DNA of 64,000 bases from Rhodanobacteraceae bacterium. Lineage in GTDB: Bacteria > Acidobacteriota > Terriglobia > Terriglobales > Acidobacteriaceae. Of this stretch, positions 33,869 through 42,937 are shown in pieces (position 1 is the stretch's first letter; each line of letters starts with the position of its first letter). The position numbers were made by a program, and so were the translations under genes. The notes beneath the pieces were generated by a model, which ran no database searches, was not told the origin of the DNA, and was given only the letters and a program-made list of their open reading frames with translations. The DNA lies in NCBI GenBank assembly GCA_903970285.1, contig CAJCHN010000076.1:1-64000 (forward strand), written 5' to 3'.

Positions 33869-34306
33869 TCAGCGCATGGAACGAGCGGCGAAGTTGTCGT
33901 CCATCAGGGACTGCTCTCGACGCATTGCCTCGTAGGCGAAGCGCTCTTTCTGGTCTTCGCGCAGCTCGGTCAGCACCTCGCGATTACGTCGCGCCGCGCG
34001 ATAGATATTCATCTGGTGATCGCGCAGGGATTCCAGCTTTTCGAGTTGTTCGATGACGTCCTTCTGCATCAGCTCAAGCGCCCGCATCTGTGCATAGGTA
34101 ATATGCAGCTGAGCCGCCGCCATCGAGCTCTTCAGGTCCCGCTCACTTCGTTCGAGAAGGAGCGCGACCTGCGCCTGCAGATCGTGGAGTTCCTGGCGCG
34201 TCTTCGCAATCTGACCCAGGATCTGCGTCAGCAGGCGTTCTTCACGCTCTTCTGCAATCTCGCGCACCCGAAGCACAGTGGCCAATGTGAACTGGAACTT
34301 CATCAT
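33869..34306 (-). CDS. fliJ: Flagellar export chaperone FliJ
   Basis: 145 residues, the family size, forming one long antiparallel coiled coil. N-terminus MMKFQFTLATVLRVREIAEE is typical, with Glu/Gln/Leu heptads throughout. FliJ inserts into the FliI ring and contacts FlhA, coupling ATP hydrolysis to export. One base separates it from the fliI stop. Confidence 0.9.
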   Translation of the reverse strand: MMKFQFTLATVLRVREIAEEREERLLTQILGQIAKTRQELHDLQAQVALLLERSERDLKSSMAAAQLHITYAQMRALELMQKDVIEQLEKLESLRDHQMNIYRAARRNREVLTELREDQKERFAYEAMRREQSLMDDNFAARSMR

Positions 34307-34307
34307 G

Positions 34308-35612
34308 CTAGCTCGGCAGGGCTTTCAGGCGCTGTTCCACTTCGGCAAAAAGCGGAGTTTCAGTGGGAACTTGTTGCAGAAACTTCTCCAGCTCCGGGAC
34401 CACCTGCACGGCGCGGTCCAGGACCGGATCAAACCCTTTCTGATACGCGCCGATCCGAATCAAGTCCTCGGACCTGCTGTAGGCGGAGAGCAGGACACGC
34501 AACGCCTGACTCTTCTTCAGGTGCTCACGTGATGCCACCGAGGACATCAGCCGGCTGAGACTATCCAGCACCGAGATGGGCGGGTAGTGGTTCCGCAAAG
34601 CAAGGTTGCGATCGAGAATGATGTGTCCATCGAGCAGCGAGCGCACGGTGTCGACCACGGGATCCTGCTGGTCATCGCCTTCCATGAGAACCGTGTAGAA
34701 CGCGGTGATGCTTCCCTGCTTGAAGTTCCCGGCCCGCTCTACCAGGCGCGCCAGCGTATTCACGACCGATGGTGTATAGCCCTTGGTGGTCGGTGGCTCG
34801 CCGGCTGCCAGGCCGATCTCGCGCTGGGCCATGGCGAAGCGGGTAAGCGAGTCGACTACCAGCAGCACATTCTTTCCCGTGGAAGCAAAGTGCTCAGCGA
34901 TGGCGGTAGCGGAGAGCGCCGCGCGCATCTTCAGCAGGGGCGACTGGTCCGACGTCGACACCACGACCACGGAGCGGCGCCGGCCCTCTTCGCCGATCAC
35001 CTCCAGGAACTCCTGCACCTCACGTCCACGCTCACCGATGAGCGCCATCACGGTAAGATCGGCCGCGGTCCCGCGCGCCATCATCCCGAGCAACGTGCTC
35101 TTACCCACACCGCTGCCGCCGAAGACGCCAAGGCGCTGGCCGCGTCCGCAGGTTACGAAGGCATCGAGCGCACGTACGCCGCACCCCAGGGGCTCGCGGA
35201 TGGGAACCCGGTCGAAGGGCAGCGGCGCCGATCCATCGACGAACACCGTGCTGCGCGCGCTGTAGCTGCTGAGTCCATCCAGCGGCTGACCCGTGGCATC
35301 GATCACGCGCCCCAGCAGTTCCGGGCCCACGCGGATCGAGGGCCGGGCTCCGGTGGCGATCACGCGATCGCCGAACTTGATCCCGCGCGGGAGTTGCAGC
35401 GTCATCGTCAGCATCACATTGCCACGAAAACCGACCACCTCGCCGGCATAGCTCTGGCCATCGCTGGTCAAGATGTCACAGGCATCACCCACCGAGCAGA
35501 ACGGGCCTTCGGACTCTACGAGATTGCCGACCACCTGTAGCACGCGTCCGGACCAGCGCAGTGTGCTCACCTGCTGTAGCTGGTTGAAGTACGGTGCGAG
35601 TGGAGTTGGCAT
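34308..35612 (-). CDS. fliI: Flagellum-specific ATPase FliI
   Basis: 434 residues. F1-beta-like fold with Walker A GGSGVGKST, Walker B VLLVVDSLTRFAMAQREIGL and catalytic-Glu region LIGERGREVQEFLE. FliI energises export in complex with FliH and FliJ. It follows fliH after a 98-nt gap that contains a hairpin repeat also found at 51.2 kb, an interruption in an otherwise tightly packed operon. Confidence 0.96.
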   Translation of the reverse strand: MPTPLAPYFNQLQQVSTLRWSGRVLQVVGNLVESEGPFCSVGDACDILTSDGQSYAGEVVGFRGNVMLTMTLQLPRGIKFGDRVIATGARPSIRVGPELLGRVIDATGQPLDGLSSYSARSTVFVDGSAPLPFDRVPIREPLGCGVRALDAFVTCGRGQRLGVFGGSGVGKSTLLGMMARGTAADLTVMALIGERGREVQEFLEVIGEEGRRRSVVVVSTSDQSPLLKMRAALSATAIAEHFASTGKNVLLVVDSLTRFAMAQREIGLAAGEPPTTKGYTPSVVNTLARLVERAGNFKQGSITAFYTVLMEGDDQQDPVVDTVRSLLDGHIILDRNLALRNHYPPISVLDSLSRLMSSVASREHLKKSQALRVLLSAYSRSEDLIRIGAYQKGFDPVLDRAVQVVPELEKFLQQVPTETPLFAEVEQRLKALPS

Positions 35613-35624
35613 GAGAGGAGTCTT

Positions 35625-35680
35625 CCTGTAGGTGTAGGGGCAACGCCGTTTCTATCGAAGGAAACGACACTCGTTGATTC
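35625..35680. repeat. Dispersed hairpin repeat, copy 1 (fliH-fliI gap)
   Basis: CCTGTAGGT, then CGTTTC…GAAACG (stem 35647-35652 with 35661-35666), then ACACTCGTTGA. Copy 2 at 51.2 kb shares CCTGTAGGT, the CGCCGTT arm, AAGGAAACGRCACTCGTTRA and a foldable hairpin. Confidence 0.6.
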
Positions 35681-35710
35681 TTGCAGCTGCACAGCAACAG
35701 CAGATTTGCT

Positions 35711-36376
35711 TCAGAGTTGCGGCCGGCGACTGAGCACGTCGAAGAAGCCTTGTTCCACTTCCTTCAACTGTGCGTCCAGACTGAAGTTCACGGTACCGAT
35801 CTCGGTCTGCAGGACGCAATCGCCGGGCTGCAGTTCCGCATCCTCTGTGACCGAGACGCTGAGCTTTAGCGACATCGAATCGAAGTGCTTCTGCCAGCGA
35901 CCGCGCTCTTCCGGGCGCACCCGCAAGGTCGCGGCGGAACCTTCCTTCAGTTGTCCCAGCGCGATCTGAACGATGGCGGCCACCAGCATCGGATCCACCT
36001 GCGCCTCCCGGTGGAGGATCTTGCCGGCGATTGCAAGCGCGAGCTTGACGACTTCCATCTCCACGTTGGAGAAGTAATCCTTGCGGCTGCGCTCAAATGT
36101 CTCGATGGCCTCAGAGATGCGTGCGGTCTGCAGGCTCGCCTTCTTTTCGTACTCGTTTCGCAGCCTGGCTTCGGTCTCTGCAATGGCCGACGCGCGCTCC
36201 GCGGCCAGCCTGGCGCGGAACTCGGCTTCGGTCATCTGCACCTCAGGCTCCGTCGCGGTCTCGACCTCAACTGCAGCGGGCTGCGGCACCAGCGCCATCA
36301 TCTGGCGATATTGGAATGCGGAAATGGGCAGCGAACTGAGGTCGCTGACTGGAGTGCGGCTAGACGACAAAGTCAT
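35711..36376 (-). CDS. fliH: Flagellar assembly protein FliH
   Basis: 221 residues. A long Ala/Glu/Arg helical N-terminal half (TEAEFRARLAAERASAIAET) leads to the conserved C-terminal domain (MEVVKLALAIAGKILHREAQ, ALGQLKEGSAATLRVRPEE, GDCVLQTEIGTVNFSLDAQL). FliH regulates the FliI ATPase and docks it to FliN. The start overlaps the end of fliG by 17 nt. Confidence 0.92.
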   Translation of the reverse strand: MTLSSSRTPVSDLSSLPISAFQYRQMMALVPQPAAVEVETATEPEVQMTEAEFRARLAAERASAIAETEARLRNEYEKKASLQTARISEAIETFERSRKDYFSNVEMEVVKLALAIAGKILHREAQVDPMLVAAIVQIALGQLKEGSAATLRVRPEERGRWQKHFDSMSLKLSVSVTEDAELQPGDCVLQTEIGTVNFSLDAQLKEVEQGFFDVLSRRPQL

Positions 36377-37385
36377 CTCCTCCTTCGCTCTTGAGAACGA
36401 TCTTGCCTTCGGCTTCCAGCTTGCGTGCGATGGCCACCACTTCGAGCTGCGCCTTGGCGACTTCCTTGCTGCGCACCGGACCGAGCGAGTCCGCTTCTTC
36501 CTTCATCATCTCTACCGTGCGCGAAGACATCGTCTGGTAGAAATGCTGACTTACAGCGTCGCGCGCCCCTTTCAGCGCCAGCGTCAACGTCTTCTTATCC
36601 ACCGCGGCAGTGACCGCCCTCAGTTGAACTTCGGAGACTCCAAGGAAGTCTTCGAACGTGAACATCAGGTCGCGGATGCTGACCGCAAGCGCGGATTCTT
36701 CTCGTTCAATCGTTTGTAGAATCTCTCCCGATGTGTTCGCATCGATGCTGTTCATCAGGTCAGCCACACTTTGAAAGCCGGAGTAGGTCTTCTTCTTCTG
36801 CTCACCCACGGAGCGCAGGCGTCGATTCAAAACCACCGCGACCTTCTCCGTCATGGCCGGCGAAAACTGCCGGAGGTTGGCCAGGCGCCGCACCGATTCC
36901 GCCCGCACGGGATGGGGCAGGCACATCAGCAGCGCAGACGCCTGCTTGGTATCAAGGTGTCCAAGAATCAAGGCGATCGTCTGCGGATGTTCCCCCTCGA
37001 GGAAACGCGCCATCTGCTTGGGATCGATGCGCTGCAGCGATTCGATGCGCGAGGAGTTGGCCTCCTGCGAGCGGACCAGCCGTTGTACCATCTCCTTCGC
37101 GCCATTCTCGCCGAAAGCTTTGATGAGCAGGCGTGTGGCGACTTCCTGACCGCCCTGGGCGATGTGCTCCTGCGCCTGCGACATCTGCTGATACTCTTCA
37201 AGCACCTGTAGCGAAATCTCCTTGGGCACACTCCCCAGCCGCGCGATCTCGTGCGTCAAGCCCTGCAGGTCTTCGTCGCTTAGGTGGCAGAATAGTGCGG
37301 CCGCTGCATCGTCGCCCAACGAGGTCATCAGGATGGCTGCCTTGCGAACTCCACTCATGCTTTGCACTTCCAACTCTGCGTTCAT
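36360..37385 (-). CDS. fliG: Flagellar motor switch protein FliG
   Basis: 341 residues, standard length, with the N-terminal FliF-binding domain (VRKAAILMTSLGDDAAAALF), the middle FliM-binding domain (EHPQTIALILGHLDTKQASA, containing the EHPQ motif) and the C-terminal torque domain with charged residues (MFTFEDFLGVSEVQLRAV, MSSRTVEMMKEEADSLGPVR). FliG interacts with the stator. Overlaps fliF and fliH. Confidence 0.96.
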   Translation of the reverse strand: MNAELEVQSMSGVRKAAILMTSLGDDAAAALFCHLSDEDLQGLTHEIARLGSVPKEISLQVLEEYQQMSQAQEHIAQGGQEVATRLLIKAFGENGAKEMVQRLVRSQEANSSRIESLQRIDPKQMARFLEGEHPQTIALILGHLDTKQASALLMCLPHPVRAESVRRLANLRQFSPAMTEKVAVVLNRRLRSVGEQKKKTYSGFQSVADLMNSIDANTSGEILQTIEREESALAVSIRDLMFTFEDFLGVSEVQLRAVTAAVDKKTLTLALKGARDAVSQHFYQTMSSRTVEMMKEEADSLGPVRSKEVAKAQLEVVAIARKLEAEGKIVLKSEGGDDFVV

Positions 37386-38962
37386 TCCGCTGCTCCTCCT
37401 CCTCGCAGCCAGGCCTGTACGACCCGTGCGTTAGTGGCAGGCTCGGACTTCACCTGCTCGATCAGTCTTTCTCTCATGTGCAGCGTACGCACCACGTCGG
37501 GCTGCGCTGCTCCCAAAGCCACTGCCTTGGCCGGCTCGGAAAGCACCGGCTGCGCCGGCAGTTCCGCCACCGTGCCGAGAACACGCTTCTGCACCGGCCG
37601 GATCATGAGGACGTAGGCCAGGCCGAACAGTACGAGGAGCATCGCATAACGAACCGCGCCCGAGTAATCCGTCATCCCCTTGCGCGCCCTGTCAAGCATC
37701 GTTGGCGGCGGAACATCCGCATCGTCAGGACGATCGAACGCCAGGTTCTGCACGCTGATCACGTCCCCGCGCGCAGTGTCGATCCCGATTGCAGTCGTGG
37801 CCAGCATCTCGATCTGCTTCAGCTCCTGCGGGCTGCGCTTCAGGCGGGTCTCCGTCCACTTTCCATTGGGTTGCAGCTTGCGCTTTACCACGTCGTCCAC
37901 CACCACGGCCGCGGTAATGCGGCGGATACGACCGGCAGGCTCAATGGAGTGCTTGCTGACCTTGTTGACGCCATACGTTGTATTTTCGGTGGTCGAGGTC
38001 TGGCTTGCATCTTCCCCATTCGGGGTAGGAACATTGGCCGAAGGGTTAGGTTGCGGGATATTACTGGATGTGCCGGCCACGCCGCCGGTGCCGTCCGCTC
38101 CGCTCGTCTCCTTGGACTTCTGCGACGAGAGCGGGACCACCACGGAAGGGTCGTACTTGTCTTCGTTCACCTCGCTCGACCCCTGGTCATACTCCACGTT
38201 GACGCTGGCGCGCAGGTGGTCCGTGCCCAGCACCGGGGTGAGTGTTGCCATCAGGCGCTGACTCAGTTGCCGCTCCACCCCCTCATCGCCCCCATCGCCC
38301 ATGGCGCCAAGAGACTCGTTGGAATCGGCGTCGATAATGCTCACATCCGTGGGCTTGAGACCATCGACGGCGCCGGCGACCAGGCGTTGGATGGACATGG
38401 TCTCTTCGTGGGAGAGGCCGCCGCGATTCAGCTTCAGCGTCACCGAAGCCTTGGCGCCGCGCGTGCGATCGATGAAAACCGAGTCTGTCGCCATCACCAG
38501 GTGCACACGTGCGCTTTTCACTCCGCCAAGCGTCATGATGGTTCGTTCCAGCTCGCCTTCGAGAGCCCGCTGATAGTTCACCTTCTCGTCGAACTCGGTC
38601 TGACCCCAGGACACCTTGTCGAAGATTTCGAAGCCCATGCGCCCGCTGTGCGTCGGCTCGCTCGAGGCGAGACTCATCCGCGCCGCATCCACCTGGTCGG
38701 CGGGAACGCTGATGCTCTTGCCATCCGGGCTGAGCTGGTACGGAATCTTTTTCGCGGTAAGCTCCGCCGTGATGGTCTGGGCATCGGCCGGCTCGAGCGA
38801 ACCGATCAATGGCTTATAGTCGGGCGACAGCATCAGGTTCGCGAAAAACGCGATCATGGCGACGGTCGCGGCCGCTCCCACCGCCAGATACACTCGCTGA
38901 TTCCCCGTGCGCGTCGACCAGAACTGCTTCGCCTGCGCCATCCACTGATTCATTCCTGCCAT
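37382..38962 (-). CDS. fliF: Flagellar MS-ring protein FliF
   Basis: 526 residues. Two membrane helices (about residues 24-44 and 445-462) flank a periplasmic region with two YscJ/ring-building modules (KIPYQLSPDGKSISVPADQV, ARVHLVMATDSVFIDR, VEYDQGSSEVNEDKYDP). A Ser/Thr/Asn/Pro-rich loop follows, then the C-terminal FliG-binding tail. FliF is the platform on which the motor assembles. Overlaps fliG by 4 nt. Confidence 0.96.
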   Translation of the reverse strand: MAGMNQWMAQAKQFWSTRTGNQRVYLAVGAAATVAMIAFFANLMLSPDYKPLIGSLEPADAQTITAELTAKKIPYQLSPDGKSISVPADQVDAARMSLASSEPTHSGRMGFEIFDKVSWGQTEFDEKVNYQRALEGELERTIMTLGGVKSARVHLVMATDSVFIDRTRGAKASVTLKLNRGGLSHEETMSIQRLVAGAVDGLKPTDVSIIDADSNESLGAMGDGGDEGVERQLSQRLMATLTPVLGTDHLRASVNVEYDQGSSEVNEDKYDPSVVVPLSSQKSKETSGADGTGGVAGTSSNIPQPNPSANVPTPNGEDASQTSTTENTTYGVNKVSKHSIEPAGRIRRITAAVVVDDVVKRKLQPNGKWTETRLKRSPQELKQIEMLATTAIGIDTARGDVISVQNLAFDRPDDADVPPPTMLDRARKGMTDYSGAVRYAMLLVLFGLAYVLMIRPVQKRVLGTVAELPAQPVLSEPAKAVALGAAQPDVVRTLHMRERLIEQVKSEPATNARVVQAWLRGGGAAE

Positions 38963-38993
38963 CGCTTTCCGATCCCACCCTGTTTAGTCGCGC

Positions 38994-39323
38994 TTAGAAC
39001 TGCATCTTCTCGATGTCCTGGTAGGCACTCACAATCTTGTTGCGAACCTGCATCATCAGCTGGAAGGCGACGTCGGCCTTCTCGACCGAGATCATCACCT
39101 TGCTCATGTCGGCGTTGCCACCCTGCAGCAGCGTTCCCACCTGCTGATCCGCGCTGCCTTGCAGATCGCTGACCTGGCTGATAGCGTTCTTCAGCACATT
39201 GCCAAAGCCGCCGCTCTCTCCGGGCGAGGTCATGCCTCCGCCGCTGAGACTGCCGGTCGAAAGCGGGTCCGAGCCGGTCGGAAGGACGGACAGCGGACCG
39301 GCACCTAGAAGGTTGATACTCAT
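38994..39323 (-). CDS. fliE: Hook-basal body protein FliE
   Basis: 109 residues. The C-terminal half SKVMISVEKADVAFQLMMQV and NKIVSAYQDIEKMQF is the FliE signature; the N-terminal third is Gly/Ser rich. FliE links the MS ring to the proximal rod. Placed between flgC and fliF as usual. Confidence 0.93.
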   Translation of the reverse strand: MSINLLGAGPLSVLPTGSDPLSTGSLSGGGMTSPGESGGFGNVLKNAISQVSDLQGSADQQVGTLLQGGNADMSKVMISVEKADVAFQLMMQVRNKIVSAYQDIEKMQF

Positions 39324-39363
39324 TGCTCTGCTCCTCTTTCTGTTGGGCTTCGGTCTTGAATCC

Positions 39364-39813
39364 TTAGCTCTTCAAAATATCGATGGACTGCTGGATCATC
39401 TGCTTGGCCGCGCTGACCGCTGACGCGTTCAACTGGTAGGCTCGCGTGGATCCCATCAGATCGACCATCTCCTGCACCGGGTTAATCGCCGGGTAAGCGA
39501 CGAAGCCATCCGCATTCGCATCCGGGTGACCGGGTTCGTAGCGCATCACGGGCGGCGTCTTATCGTCGACCACCTGCGAGATATGCACCGAGCCAGCGGT
39601 CCTGCCCAGCGTGTTGCCGGCGCTGGCAAAGGCCAGGTGAAAGGAACTGTTGCTCGATGAGTTGAAGACAACCTCCTTGCGCTTGTAGGGTCCGCCTCCA
39701 TCGGTATGGGTCGTCTCCGCGTTCGCCATGTTGGCGGCGATCACCTCGGAACGCTGGCGTTCGGCCGACAACGCCGAAGCGCTGATAGCAAGCATGTCGA
39801 AAGGTCCAGGCAT
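39364..39813 (-). CDS. flgC: Flagellar proximal rod protein FlgC
   Basis: 149 residues. Rod N-terminus MLAISASALSAERQRSEVIAANMANAET and C-terminal MVDLMGSTRAYQLNASAVSA identify FlgC. YKRKEVVFNSSSN and PDANADGFVAYP are family features. The ATG overlaps the flgB stop by one base. Confidence 0.95.
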   Translation of the reverse strand: MPGPFDMLAISASALSAERQRSEVIAANMANAETTHTDGGGPYKRKEVVFNSSSNSSFHLAFASAGNTLGRTAGSVHISQVVDDKTPPVMRYEPGHPDANADGFVAYPAINPVQEMVDLMGSTRAYQLNASAVSAAKQMIQQSIDILKS

Positions 39814-40166
39814 TAGCTTCCTCCGTTGATGGCGCTGAGCAGTTGGTGGAAGTTCGACTTCACCAGCTGCGCACCAAGCTGGTACTGCAGTTGCGATTGC
39901 GCCAGCAGCATGCTCTCGCGGTCGAGATCCACGTTGTTGCCGTCGGGACGCTCAAGAAGTCCCTGCACCCGGCTCACCACCGGCGTCAATTCGGCCTCGC
40001 CGCCGCCGAAGCTGGCGTTCATCAGGGTTTGCTTGAAGTTGATGTCGCGCGTCTGGTAGCCAGGCGTGTCGACATTCGCCATGTTGCCGGCAATGGTTTG
40101 TTCACGATCGCTTGTAAGCTCCAGAAAACGCTCCAGCGACGCAGGAAGCAGGGGTGCAGATGCCAT
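39813..40166 (-). CDS. flgB: Flagellar proximal rod protein FlgB
   Basis: 117 residues. TIAGNMANVDTPGYQTRDINF and QLQYQLGAQLVKSNFHQLLSAI are FlgB hallmarks. The ATG shares its A with the stop (TGATG) of the sigma-54 response regulator, so regulator and rod gene are translationally coupled. Confidence 0.95.
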   Translation of the reverse strand: MASAPLLPASLERFLELTSDREQTIAGNMANVDTPGYQTRDINFKQTLMNASFGGGEAELTPVVSRVQGLLERPDGNNVDLDRESMLLAQSQLQYQLGAQLVKSNFHQLLSAINGGS

Positions 40167-41557
40167 CAGGCATACCTCCGGGGCGGAAGCCCATATTCAC
40201 GAATCCGGTTGCGCATGGTGCGGATGCTGATGCCCAGCATCTCCGCAGCCTGCGTGCGATTGCCCTGGGTCATGGCCAGGGTTTTCTCCAGGTGGGCGCG
40301 CTCCAGTTCGCGAATGGGAGCGCCCGCGGGAAACGGCGCCACCGGCTCGAACGAAGCGAAAGCGGACGATGCCGCCGCCGCTGGAGCCGCCTTCGCGCTG
40401 GTCTGAAACTCCTGGTCAAAGCAGAAGCCATCCAACACCACGCCCGGGTGCAGGGAGCACACACGCCGCATGAAATTTCCCAGCTCACGAACGTTGCCAG
40501 GCCAGTCATGCGATTTCAGCCGCTCGATGAATTCGGGGCTGAGCCTGGCAACCGGACCACCTGCCTGCGCGGCGAACTTCTCGACAAAGTAGTTGGCCAG
40601 GAGCTCGATGTCTCCCGGACGATCGCGCAGCGCCGGCAGCGTCAACGGGATCACGTTCAACCGGTAGTAAAGGTCGCTGCGGAATTTGCCTTCGGCAACC
40701 ATGCCCGCCAGGTTCACATTGGTCGTGGCAATCACGCGGATATCGACCTTGATAGACCGGGTCTCACCCAGGCGCTCGAACTCGCGTTCCTGCAGTGCGC
40801 GCAGCAGCTTGGGCTGCAGGTTCAGCGGCATTTCGCCAATTTCATCCAGCAGCAGCGTGCCACCATTCGCAAGTTCGAACTTGCCTGCCTTCGCCGTCGT
40901 TGCGCCGGTAAACGCGCCGCGCGCATGGCCGAAGAGCTCGCTCTCCAGCAGGTGCTCCGGCACGGCCGCACAATTCACCGCGACGAATGGCTTCTGGGCG
41001 CGGCTGCTTGCCTCGTGGATGAAGCGCGCCAGCAGCTCTTTCCCGGTGCCGCTCTCGGCCTCGACCAGCACGTCGGCATCCGCCGAAGCAGCCGCTCGCG
41101 CCCGCTCCAGCGCACGCTGCACCTGCGGCGCGCGCCCCACAATGCTGCTTTGATCGGTCTTGCGCGTTCCATGTCCTGTCCGGCTCGGCTGCATGACCCG
41201 TGAAACCGCGTCCTCCAGCTGCTCGAACGAAATGGGCTTGGTTAGGTAATCGAAGGCTCCGCTGCGCATCGCCTGCACCGCATCGGGCACGCTGCCATAC
41301 GCAGTCAGCAGGATCACCGCGGTCGAAGAGGAAGCCTTACGCACCGAACGCATCACCTCCAGGCCGTCGCCATCGGGCATGCGCATATCGCTTACCACCA
41401 GGTTGAACTGGCGCCGGTCCAGCAGCCGGGTCGCCTCGTCCACTCCGCTGGCGGTCTCAACGTCCCAGCCGTTGCGATTGAAGTTCACGCGCAGCGCGGT
41501 GCGGATTCCAGCTTCATCATCCACAATCAGCACGCTTGATCGAGTCGCAGAAGTCAT
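40166..41557 (-). CDS. Sigma-54-dependent NtrC-family response regulator (flagellar)
   Basis: 463 residues. The N-terminal receiver is intact (VLIVDDEAGI, phosphoacceptor Asp in LVVSDMRMPD, Lys in YLTKPIS). The AAA+ domain has the Walker A-like region ESGTGKELLARF, the sigma-54 contact GAFTGA and Walker B GGTLLLDEIGE. The Fis-type helix-turn-helix is complete (GNRTQAAEMLGISIRTMRNR). Comparable to FleR/FlrC/FlgR, which activate rod-hook genes. It overlaps the kinase gene by 4 nt and flgB by 1 nt, the arrangement expected for a self-regulating flagellar switch. Confidence 0.93.
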   Translation of the reverse strand: MTSATRSSVLIVDDEAGIRTALRVNFNRNGWDVETASGVDEATRLLDRRQFNLVVSDMRMPDGDGLEVMRSVRKASSSTAVILLTAYGSVPDAVQAMRSGAFDYLTKPISFEQLEDAVSRVMQPSRTGHGTRKTDQSSIVGRAPQVQRALERARAAASADADVLVEAESGTGKELLARFIHEASSRAQKPFVAVNCAAVPEHLLESELFGHARGAFTGATTAKAGKFELANGGTLLLDEIGEMPLNLQPKLLRALQEREFERLGETRSIKVDIRVIATTNVNLAGMVAEGKFRSDLYYRLNVIPLTLPALRDRPGDIELLANYFVEKFAAQAGGPVARLSPEFIERLKSHDWPGNVRELGNFMRRVCSLHPGVVLDGFCFDQEFQTSAKAAPAAAASSAFASFEPVAPFPAGAPIRELERAHLEKTLAMTQGNRTQAAEMLGISIRTMRNRIREYGLPPRRYA

Positions 41558-42783
41558 ACGGTCGGCATCTCCACAAAGAAAGTCGTTCCTTCACCCACCC
41601 GGCTGGCCACGCGGATGGTCCCTCCATGCTGCGCAACAATGCGGCTGCACACGGCCAACCCAAGCCCGGAGCTGTTGCCGCTCCCGCTGAAGCCCGGTCG
41701 GAAGATCTCTTCCAGGTGCTCCGGCAGAATGCCGCTGCCGGTATCGGTGAATCGGATCGTGGCCATTCCTGGCTGTCCCTTGCCGCCGCTGCGGCTGATC
41801 GCGACCTCGATGCTGCCGCCCGAACTGCTGTGTCGGATGGCGTTGCAGATCATGTTCAGAACCACCTGTTGCAGCGCGCTGCTGTTGCCCTGGACCCGGA
41901 TGCGGGCGCGTCCGGCCGAGAAGCGCAGATGCACCCCGGACTCCTCTGCAATCGGCCGGGCAAACTCCACACTGCTGCGAATCGACTCGACCAGATCGAG
42001 CGGCGCAAGCAGCGAAAAGCCCAGACCATGAAAGCTGAGGACGTTGTTCACCGTAGCCGACAAAGAGCGGATGCCGGCGCGAAGATGAGAGACCCACTCC
42101 GTCGTCTCCTCGCCTCCGGCACAGATCAAGCCGGCGAAGAGTTCGAGGCTCGCCAGCGGGTTTCTAATTTCATGAGCGAGCGTGGTCGCGACTTCCGAGA
42201 GCGCCGTCGCGCGGCGGGCACGCTCGCGATCCTCCTCCGCCTGCTTGTGCGGCGTCACGTCCCGCAGGATCAAGATGGTTTGCTGGCGAACCCGTCCTGC
42301 GGGATCAACCTCCCCCGCATCGAACAGACTCCGGTCCTGAACGGAGAGCCAGCGCTTGCCGCTCGCAGAGATCCGGCAGAACTCCTGCTCCCCTTCGCCG
42401 GCCTGGCGCCTCAGGAATCCATCGAGGTCCACGCCGGCCTCGGCCGAGAGCGCATCCAGCCTCTGCCTGGCGGCCGGACCAAGCTCCAGCAGGCGCCGGG
42501 CCTCGGGGTTGATCATCGAAACCGTGCCATCCGCCTCGACCACCAGAACGCCGCACGGCATGGACTCCACGATGCGCTGCAGGGCGCGATGGACGCGCTC
42601 GTTCTCCGCCAGGCTGGCCTTGAGCGCGGCGTTACGCTCCGCGAGCTCATGGCTGAGCTGCGTGACCTCCAGCTGCAGGTTGGCGTAAGAAGCCTCCAGC
42701 CGCGCTGAAGCCGAGATGAACTCGGAGAAGGCGTCGGCGAGATACAGCACGTCCGGTTGGACGATCGCCAGAGCACCCTGCAT
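41554..42783 (-). CDS. Cytoplasmic PAS sensor histidine kinase (FleS/FlrB-like)
   Basis: 409 residues from ATG 42783 (418 from ATG 42810). An N-terminal coiled-coil, a PAS domain (around residues 70-170) and HisKA (VATTLAHEIRNPLASLELFA) precede HATPase_c (MICNAIRHSSSGG, FTDTGSGILPEHLEE, GNSSGLGLAVCSRIV). No membrane segment, as in FleS/FlrB/FlgS. It should phosphorylate the NtrC-type regulator it overlaps. A perfect sigma-54 promoter at 42824-42839 predicts a transcript start near 42812, so the 42783 start leaves a usable leader while 42810 would be almost leaderless. Confidence 0.88.
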   Translation of the reverse strand: MQGALAIVQPDVLYLADAFSEFISASARLEASYANLQLEVTQLSHELAERNAALKASLAENERVHRALQRIVESMPCGVLVVEADGTVSMINPEARRLLELGPAARQRLDALSAEAGVDLDGFLRRQAGEGEQEFCRISASGKRWLSVQDRSLFDAGEVDPAGRVRQQTILILRDVTPHKQAEEDRERARRATALSEVATTLAHEIRNPLASLELFAGLICAGGEETTEWVSHLRAGIRSLSATVNNVLSFHGLGFSLLAPLDLVESIRSSVEFARPIAEESGVHLRFSAGRARIRVQGNSSALQQVVLNMICNAIRHSSSGGSIEVAISRSGGKGQPGMATIRFTDTGSGILPEHLEEIFRPGFSGSGNSSGLGLAVCSRIVAQHGGTIRVASRVGEGTTFFVEMPTV

Positions 42784-42823
42784 TGGCACTTCATGAGAGA
42801 TAAGCTGCATCGCTCATGGAAGT

Positions 42824-42839
42824 TGCAAACTAAGTGCCA
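42824..42839 (-). promoter_or_regulatory. Sigma-54 promoter of the kinase-regulator-flgB-…-fliJ operon
   Basis: Minus-strand TGGCACTTAGTTTGCA matches the sigma-54 consensus at all conserved positions with correct spacing. It sits between the enhancer-binding protein gene and the kinase gene. Confidence 0.85.
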
Positions 42840-42937
42840 AAGTTCAATGACGGCGAATTATCTGTGCATTTTGATCAGCCTTCAGGAATGAAGCCTGTGG
42901 ACCACCTATCCCGTCCTCACCCATAAGGTACCGTGAC

